Assembly (NCBI GenBank): GCA_945910005.1
Contig: OX246739.1
Span: 12,002,292-12,066,291, forward strand
From: Isoperla grammatica
Taxonomy: Eukaryota > Arthropoda > Insecta > Plecoptera > Perlodidae
DNA: 64,000 nucleotides
Direction of reading: 5' to 3'
Numbering within the stretch: position 1 is the first letter of the stretch; the number at the start of each line of letters is the position of its first letter. A model generated the notes under the pieces. That model had not been told where the DNA came from. It searched no databases and saw only the letters and a program-made list of their open reading frames with translations. This document shows, in pieces, positions 57,293 to 64,000 of the stretch. The position numbers and the translations under genes are program-made.

Positions 57293-58357
57293 ATGCTTCC
57301 ATAAGAGTAAAAAAAGGGTGGGTGTATGATAGGCAGAGATACGTTTTTTAGCGTTTTAGACGATAAATGTTCAATTGTTGAATATAGATTTTTGAAAATG
57401 CTACGAAATGCTAATTTTTCAAAACAATGAGGTGTTCCCATTTCTATTGAGATTTAGCTGAAGTTAAGAATTGCATTCTAACCCTTTAATTCATTGCAAG
57501 GGAATTGATTTTAAATATCTGCATGTAATTTTCCATTATAAGTGCAAAAAAAATCCTCATATTCAAGGGTTTGATGAAAAGAAACAAATTAAAAAATATG
57601 TACATTCATGCTACAAAATGCCAAATTTCAATTAATTTAATTTGAGAAAATAATGCAAAAAAAAGACGTATCTCTAATGATAGGGAAGGGTCATTGAAAT
57701 GCTACGGTCGAGTTCAAACGTTTAGAGTTTTAAACAAAAAGTAAACGTGCAGTCAAATTTTCTTTATCGTTAAGCAGAAAATCAGAATATCAATTATGAT
57801 TTAACCAATTTCTCGGTCGGCTCAAACAAAAATGCTTCCATAAGAGTAAAAAAGGGTGGGTGTGTGATAGGCAGAGATACGTTTTTTTATCGTTTTGGAT
57901 GATAAATGTTCCATTGTTGAATATGTATTTTTGAAAATGCTACAAGTGCTAATTTTACAAAACAATGAGGTGTTCCCATTTCTATTGAGATTTAGCTGAA
58001 GTTAAGAATTGCATTCTAGGCCTAACCCTTTAATTAATTGTAACGGAATTGATTTTAAATATATGCGTGTAATTTTCCATTAGAAGTGCAAAAAAATCCT
58101 CTTATTCAATGGTTTGATGAAAAGAAACAAATTAAAAAATACATGCAACAAAATGCCAAATTTCGATTAATTTAAATTGAGAAAATAATGCAAAAAAAAA
58201 AGACGTATCTCTAACGATAGGGAAGGGTTATTAAAACGCTACGGTCGAGTTCAAACGTTTCGAATTTTAAACAAAAAATAACCGTGCAATCAAATTTCCT
58301 TAAGCAAAAAATCAGAATATCAATTATGATTTAACCAACTTCACGGTCGGCTCAAAC
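57293..58357 (+). repeat. Two tandem copies of a 539 bp repeat
   Basis: ATGCTTCCATAAGAG starts at 57293 and 57832. Both copies contain TAGGCAGAGATACG, GTGTTCCCATTTCTATTGAG and CGGTCGGCTCAAAC in the same order, with small indels. A diverged reverse copy lies at 40325-40620. No coding potential. Confidence 0.88.
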
Positions 58358-58449
58358 TCGAAGCGCTTCCTTGTTTACGCTGTGCAGCCAGTAACTGTCT
58401 TTGCTTGTCACTGTCATCAGCCACTATGCGTGCTATACCCTCTTTGAAG

Positions 58450-58714
58450 TAGGGATGGGAAAAACCAGCTATTTAGACTTCAGAGCTGTGATGAATGAGG
58501 GTCATTTACCCCCCCCCCCTTCAGACGCCCACCCAATCAAAACATTTTGAATATAGTTTGTGAATCAAGCGGATGTCAAAATCCCAATTTTTATGATATT
58601 CTTCTTTATTTATTTAAACTTGATTAACAGATGCTAACGTAGTGACAAATTTAATAACCTCTTACCCACCACTACACGTTAAAACGGGTTAAACGTTTAA
58701 CCTTCCCATCTCTA
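58450..58714. mobile_element. Short hAT-type MITE with GTTTAAC-type motif
   Basis: Perfect 8 bp target duplication CTTTGAAG (58442-58449, 58715-58722). Ends TAGGGATGGGAA and, complemented, TAGAGATGGGAA. GGGTTAAACGTTTAACC lies close to the right end. 265 bp. Confidence 0.85.
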
Positions 58715-58722
58715 CTTTGAAG

Positions 58723-59252
58723 GTATAATTTCAAATACAAAAAACAACACAAAAAGTCTCTTTCGTAAGGTGTTAATGGGGGGGGGGGGGGGGGTTACTT
58801 TTAAATGTCATTTTAAAACGAGGATGAACATTCAGGATGTTGAACGCATTTCCCCATACCTAGTGCATGATGATATTGACAAGCATAGCTTTAACTGCCA
58901 TTTTGTCGTTCCTAACGATTGATTTCAGACTTCAGCATGACTTACGTACGTACTATTGATTTAAAAGAAACACAACTAACGAACATATTATAAGAGTAAC
59001 AATCGGTTTTTATTTAAAGCCCAAATTCATGAAGTTATTTAGTTTTGAGGAAGTGTAAAATTTCACGAGCTAATTCGCGTTTTAAGATACGACTGGTAAT
59101 TTTGACTCTAGTTCGCGGCTTCAATCGCAAGTCAGGTGATTCGTGTGCAAACTGGATTTGGAGGGATTAGTTTAACTTAAAACAAAATTGTGAATTCGTT
59201 GTCACCATTTTTGCACATCTCTTGCTTTCTATCTTCCTTCTCTCTTCTCTTA
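58723..59252. other. Gene-free stretch
   Basis: AT-rich. Contains a 17-base G run (58778-58794). No coding region or known repeat seen. Confidence 0.45.
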
Positions 59253-59284
59253 TTATCATCATCATCATCATTACCATCATCATC
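59253..59284 (+). repeat. ATC trinucleotide microsatellite
   Basis: Interrupted run of ATC/TCA, preceded by a C/T-rich tract. Confidence 0.9.
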
Positions 59285-59460
59285 TTGCTCTGAACAGTGA
59301 TGGGAGGTGGTGTGGAGGTGGGCTGGATGGACATGAGACTTGTCTTGTTGCCATGTAACCCCTCTCCATGCCGCAGCCAGTACGCTACACTCTAGCGCGG
59401 CACTCCCGTCACTGTTCACAGGGCCCATTCACTTGTGCTCTCTTCTCACAATTCTCATGC

Positions 59461-59586
59461 TTGCTCCATTCATTCTTTGCTTGCTCCATTCATTCTTTGC
59501 TTGCTCCATTCATTCTTTGCTTGCTCCATTCATTCTTTGCTTGCTCCATTCATTCTTTGCTTGCTCCATTCATTCTTTGCTTGCTC
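59461..59586 (+). repeat. 20 bp tandem repeat, six exact copies
   Basis: Unit TTGCTCCATTCATTCTTTGC repeated six times without change, then decaying CTTGCTCTCTTCCTTTC-type sequence to about 59730. The unit has no stop in any plus-strand frame, which explains hydrophobic, Leu/Ser/Cys-rich ORFs here. Confidence 0.97.
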
Positions 59587-59731
59587 TCTTCCTTTCTTTA
59601 GTTATCATTCTTTGCTTGCTCTTCTCTTTCCTTGCTTTCTTCCTTTAGTTATCATTCTTTTCTTGCTTGCTCTCTTCCTTCCTTTAGTTATCATTCTTTG
59701 CTTGCTTCATTCATTCTTTGCTTTCTAATCA

Positions 59732-59929
59732 ATAATTGTTAACTCATATATTTTGTAATCATATTTATTTGGTAACAATTAACATACAATTCACATAACA
59801 ACAAATGTAATATAACTATAATATGTAATAACATTGTATAATATAACAATATAATAAATACAATATATAAGTATTAAAAAAAACTAAGTCTTTTTAATGG
59901 AAAAAAAAATAAACTAAGTCCTAAATATA
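59732..59929. other. Very AT-rich segment
   Basis: Dominated by AATATA/TATAAT words; nothing coding. Confidence 0.5.
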
Positions 59930-59990
59930 AGTACTTTTGAAGAACTTTTGAAAGGCCCTGTACTTTTGAAGAACTTTTGAAAGGCCCTGT
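59930..59990 (+). repeat. Tandem duplication of about 29 bp
   Basis: GTACTTTTGAAGAACTTTTG followed by AAAGGCCCT occurs twice in direct succession. Confidence 0.85.
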
Positions 59991-60105
59991 TGGGGATAGC
60001 CATTTTTTCACAGGGGATTTTTCGTGCAACCAAGTTTAGCGCGAAGGTTTGGCATGTCACTCAGACTATACTGTCCAACACTGGACGAGACTGATGACTG
60101 CCGAG

Positions 60106-60194
60106 AACAAGGATCAAAAGCAAGAAAGCCAGAGTGAAGCGGCGGCTTGTCTGCCACCACTTCACTCTGGCTTTCTTGCGTTCGATCCCTTAGA
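60106..60194. repeat. Perfect 20 bp hairpin stem
   Basis: GCAAGAAAGCCAGAGTGAAG (60120-60139) and its exact complement (60160-60179) enclose a 20-nt loop. Imperfect pairing extends outward through GGATC and GATCC. Possibly a small foldback element. Confidence 0.75.
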
Positions 60195-60550
60195 GTTCAC
60201 ACAGTTATCAGTCCCGTCAAGCAATTGCATTGCCAAAACTTCCTGCAACAAAGAATGTGAACAGTTATGAGCATAAGTACAGACGAGCCTCATGTTGAAA
60301 GACATTCCATCATTTCCACCTCACTTCCTACATTTTATGGTACTTTTGTATTGATGAAGTTAAACTGTTTCTTTGCTAAGTGAAACAAAACGTTTATCAA
60401 CTGTTATTGCAGTAATTTTTCTTGCTGGCAACCTAAGGATTGGTTGCACTAAGCATTCGTATTACATCGCAAGGCTGCTGGCGTCCTACGATACTACCAA
60501 GCCTGGCATAATACACTTAGGCCACTGCTTTATCTACTTTAAGGAAGCTC

Positions 60551-60970
60551 CCTTGTAAATTTACGGCCGATATTTTGTACATACGTGTAATGGCAAGTTA
60601 TTACGATACGGAATACGCGAACAAGTTAATAACTCCGCTGCCCCTGATTTTCTAAGACCTCTGTTACATTTAACGTTGTGGGGGGGGGGGGGGGGGACCC
60701 CTTGTAAATTTACGGCTGATGTTTTGTGCAAACATGTAATGGCAAGTTATTACGATACGGAATACGCGAACAAATTAATATCTCCGCTGGCTCTGATTTT
60801 CTAAGACCTATGTTACATTTAACGTTGAGGGGGGGGACCCCTTGTAAATGTACGGCTGATGTTTTGTGCAAACGTGTAATGGCATACGGAATACACGAAC
60901 GAGTTAATATCTCTGCTGGCCCTGATTTTCTAAGACCTCTGTTACATTTTACGTTTGGGGGGGGGGGGGA
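60551..60970 (+). repeat. Three tandem copies of a 140-150 bp unit ending in a G run
   Basis: CTTGTAAAT starts units at 60552, 60701 and 60841. Each contains TTTTGTGCAAAC- or TTTTGTACATAC-like words, GGAATACGCGAAC, TGATTTTCTAAGACCT and a terminal G run (60680-60696, about 60831-60837, about 60957-60969). The third copy lacks a short segment after AATGGCA. Confidence 0.92.
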
Positions 60971-61501
60971 GATTCAAGCAAACGCATTTGAAATTGTTAC
61001 TGGGTGAAAGCTTTAATTATTCCGACCTACATGTTTGTCATGAATTGAATTGTCGTAATTTGGTACGTGTATTCCCGACTGAACAAATACAAGTGCGATC
61101 TAGCGGCGAATGTGGTTCGCCCCGTGGGGAATTGTGTAGGCCTACTTTGTGATCTACAATACGTCTACAAAAAATCAGAATGTATAGTGGCAATTGAAAA
61201 AACATGTTTGTGGTTTGTTATTATTTAGAAATGTTAAGCTAAGGCTACATTATCCGTTATGTGTATGCTTACAGACAGGGGAGCCTCCTTAAGTGGAATA
61301 AGCGCAGCCTTGCATTTAGCATAGCGCGTACAATGTTTGTCAAGAGATGCGCAGGCTAGTAAGTGTGAGAATCACTAATTGACTGAGTGAAACATAATGC
61401 TAATATGAAGTATTATAACTGTACTATTGAAATAGAGTTTGTTTGATGGCAAGTAGACGTGTTAGCAAAAATACTATTAGTAGAGCAGCAAAGTGTATCT
61501 T
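60971..61501. other. Gene-free stretch
   Basis: No coding region or repeat recognised. Confidence 0.4.
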
Positions 61502-62577
61502 GTAGGCTATTCGTGGAAGAGTATAGTGGTAAACGGGATTATACAAAGGCATGTATAACAATGTTTTTGGACCAGGGTTACATCGCCGGAATTACTGCAG
61601 ACGACGTCGATGGCGCCGCGACGCCACCGAACGTTTTGGCATATAACTTTTACACCGTTCGTCCTACAGAAAAAAACGAAAATGATTTTTCGTTCAGTTT
61701 TTAAATACTAATAGATTGATATCAATAATGTTATGATTAGATGAGCGTAGCAAAGCGGAGTGAATCTCTTATTTCAACACGATCGGCACTTTGTCTATGT
61801 GTGTGTGCAAAGTTTTTTCGTCGCGCACAGATCAAACGGCTTGACGGATTTGGATGAGATTTTAAATCAACACTCCTGACCACTAATCTAGATGCTGATA
61901 ACATAACCAGCAAAATCCGTCTAGATGCCAACCTACACAAAACTAATTAGTGAATAATATCGAGTTTTAATGTTTTGTTCGTCGTACACAGGTCAAACGG
62001 CTTGACGGATTTGAAATCAACATTTTTGACTTCTAAACTAGAAGTTTTTAACAAAATCAGCCAAATCCGTCAAGCCGTTTGACCTGTGTGCGACGAACCA
62101 AACATTCTAACTCGATATAATTCACTAATTAATTATGTGTAGGTTGGCATCTATACGGATTTTTCTGGTTATGCTATCAGCATCTAGATTAGTAGTCACG
62201 AGTGTTGATTTAAAATTTCATCCAAATCTGTCAAGCCGTTTGATCTGTGCGCGACGAAAAAACTTTGTACACACACATAGACAAAGTGCCAATCGAGTTG
62301 AAATAAGAGATTCACCTCGCTTCGCTATGTTCATCTAATCATAACATTATTGATATCAATCTATTCGTATTTAAAAACTGAACGAAAAATCATTTTAGTT
62401 TTTTTCTGTAGGACGAACGGTGTAAACGTTATACCTAAGCCAAAACGTTCGGTGGCGTCGCGGCGCCACCGACGCCGTCTGCAGTAATTCCAGCGATGTA
62501 ACCCTGGTCCAAAAACATTGTTATGCATACCTTTGTATAATCCCGTTTACCGCTATACTCTTCCACGAATAGCCTAC
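61502..62577. repeat. 1.08 kb palindrome with about 515 bp arms
   Basis: The left arm (61502-62016) and the right arm (62063-62577) are reverse complements with roughly 10% scattered differences, separated by about 46 bp. Landmarks: GTAGGCTATTCGTGGAAGAG with its complement CTCTTCCACGAATAGCCTAC, and CAAACGGCTTGACGGATTTG in both arms beside the centre. The left arm contains an 81-codon ORF (61459-61704) whose right-arm counterpart has stops, so it is not called as a gene. A foldback element is the likely source. Confidence 0.9.
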
Positions 62578-63126
62578 GAGAGCCAAAATCATACATCTTG
62601 CGCTTACTACTATATGCTCGTTCCGCAATCCTAACTACATATTATAATGTTCGGATAGGAATAAAATGTAACAAGTACCGCTTTATACTTTCAGAGCTTT
62701 GTATGGCAAGTGATGGAGCTGTCTCATCAACATAATGTTATTACAACTTCCACATGGAACTCTGAAAAAAAGTTAGTTAGTTCTCAAATTAGGCTCATCT
62801 TTACGTATGGTCACAACTGTACACATTATCTACATTTTCCAGCAGTACACATCGTTAAGACATTCCAGACAGCACCAATGGATTCAGCAATGCCTAAATA
62901 GGCCGTCAACAGGATATTGTTGAGAAACTAACTCTTAATGTAGGCACAGTATTGCAATGGAAAGAGTTATTCAGATACAAAGAGCAGGTCCAGCATCATG
63001 GACAGAGGTGTGTGAACATGGCAGTAGGGTGTTACAGAACAGCACTTAGTTGTACTTTGTACCATCTACGTACAGCGTTAATTTAGACTAAAATATCGGA
63101 ATTTTTGCCTGTTATCCAAATTTTTA
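62578..63126. other. Gene-free stretch
   Basis: No recognisable gene. The ORF at 62710-62901 has no motif. Confidence 0.4.
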
Positions 63127-64000
63127 AATTGTCTTCTTCTTCTTCTCAAATGCCCACATTTGGCTATTATGCCATCATGCTGGATCTGGTCAACCAGTAG
63201 AGAATCGCTTCTTTCTCCACCCTCTTCATGCCGCTCGGCATTGTGTCACGTTCACATGCCAGTTTTGGACATACAAACAGGTGGCTCCTATCCTGCTCCC
63301 CATTTCCACACAGCTTGCAGGTACTCGTCTCAAACACCCCTATTTGGTGGAGATGCTTCCCTAGAAGATCGTGCTGCGTTTTTAGCCTGAACTGGGCCGT
63401 TTCAATTTGCCGTGGAAGATGGTTGGTGGGCCTTTTTGAACTCATGGTATATTCCTGCCATGGCTTGTTTCTACCTTTCTCTACCCAGTCCTGCCTGATC
63501 TTCTTAGTGGCTGCAGCATTTAAATGTGCTTTCATAGACTCGAGGGTTAAAGGTTTTGGCAGTTGCGGCATTCTGGCTCCTCGTTTGGCCAGATAGTCGG
63601 CCTTATCGTTTCCGTATATGCTGCAGTGTGATGGTATCCATTGTAGAGTTATCAGTTTGTTTTTATTTTGTAGTCTTAGAATTTGTAGTTTACAATGTTT
63701 TACCTCAGAGTCCACTTCTTTCTTGCTGGCTATGGCTTGTATAGCTGCTTTTGAGTCCGTTAGTATGACAATCCTATCGTAGCTACAGTCTTTTACTTTG
63801 TGTAGGGCTTTACCTATTGCCGTCAGCTCGCCATCATAATTACTACCATTCTCTCCAGCAGGATGGGACTCTTCAAACTCTCTGCAATATATTCCAGCAC
63901 CTGCCTGACCTTCCCCTGGTGTTGCCGAACCATCTGTATAGACATGTAGCCACTCGTTCTCTGGGTAGTATTTATGGATATGCATTGTCGCCAATCTTCT
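63127..64000 (-). mobile_element. 3' end of a second non-LTR retrotransposon
   Basis: Minus-strand element running off the window. After the ORF stop (near 63164) it ends in a short (GAA)n tail (63130-63146, TTC on the plus strand) instead of poly(A). It carries the RNase H described in the next entry. Its domain order matches the 47290-53463 element but the sequence and tail differ, so it is another family of the same group. Confidence 0.8.
63167..63994 (-). CDS. Non-LTR retrotransposon ORF2, RNase H part (partial)
   Basis: At least 275 residues, continuing beyond the window. RNase H type I: catalytic residues YTDGS (Asp 21), YDGELTAIG (Glu 56), ILTDSKAA (Asp 80), IPSHCSIYGNDKADYLAK (His 123, Asp 133). 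A C-x2-C-x8-H-x3-C knuckle is at 226-242 (CKLCGNGEQDRSHLFVC). The RNase H degrades the RNA strand during element replication. No frameshift or stop, so this end is intact. The same knuckle is present at the end of the 47290-53463 element. Confidence 0.92.
   Translation of the reverse strand: MATMHIHKYYPENEWLHVYTDGSATPGEGQAGAGIYCREFEESHPAGENGSNYDGELTAIGKALHKVKDCSYDRIVILTDSKAAIQAIASKKEVDSEVKHCKLQILRLQNKNKLITLQWIPSHCSIYGNDKADYLAKRGARMPQLPKPLTLESMKAHLNAAATKKIRQDWVEKGRNKPWQEYTMSSKRPTNHLPRQIETAQFRLKTQHDLLGKHLHQIGVFETSTCKLCGNGEQDRSHLFVCPKLACERDTMPSGMKRVEKEAILYWLTRSSMMA

Noticed and set aside
59340..59728. Overlapping hydrophobic ORFs rich in Leu, Ser, Cys and Phe
   Set aside because: They are translations of the 20 bp tandem repeat, which has no stop in any plus-strand frame. 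No signal beyond the repeat.
61459..61704. 81-codon ORF in the left palindrome arm
   Set aside because: The mirror copy in the right arm has in-frame stops, there is no recognised domain, and the ORF starts outside the arm. Likely chance.

Overview
The window is animal nuclear DNA. It holds two spliced protein-coding genes with canonical GT/AG introns, non-LTR and hAT transposons, foldback elements and two large satellite blocks, with no bacterial features. An invertebrate is likely. The non-LTR elements end in an RNase H domain, AGGCCTA-rich islands are common, and the first gene resembles a family I associate with arthropods. I cannot name the species from sequence alone.

Left part (1-13 kb). 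A six-exon gene at 740-5470 (+) encodes a predicted secreted protein of about 280 residues and unknown function. Its introns carry at least three transposon-like insertions and a 39-40 bp tandem repeat that has copied a splice acceptor. A four-exon gene at 10229-13003 (-) is a confident syntaxin-17, the autophagosome Qa-SNARE. All exon phases join and the model gives 326 residues.

Satellite complex (13.3-35.3 kb). A 9.6 kb array of 164 bp monomers (13508-23093) and a 5.8 kb array of the same monomer in the opposite orientation (28637-34470) flank a 5.5 kb core. Much of the first array is organised as a six-monomer (about 984 bp) higher-order repeat. The core carries a second, diverged pair of inverted arms, a hAT-like element and one unrecognised 124-codon ORF. 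AGGCCTA-rich islands lie outside both ends.

Right part (35-64 kb). This is mostly mobile DNA: decayed reverse transcriptase fragments, nested hAT-like elements, a pogo-like element with a broken transposase remnant, and a 5'-truncated non-LTR retrotransposon (47290-53463) interrupted by a full-length hAT element with an intact 733-codon transposase. A set of exon-like cassettes with preserved splice sites (42.4-57.2 kb) has been tandemly duplicated and may belong to one gene of unknown function. A 1.08 kb palindrome and a second, partial RNase H-bearing retrotransposon close the window.

A recurring theme is at least seven hAT-type non-autonomous elements that share TAG-R/T-G-N-TG-like ends. 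Six are complete, with 8 bp target duplications (five perfect, one 7/8). Most interiors are filled with a different short, mostly palindromic motif in each element.
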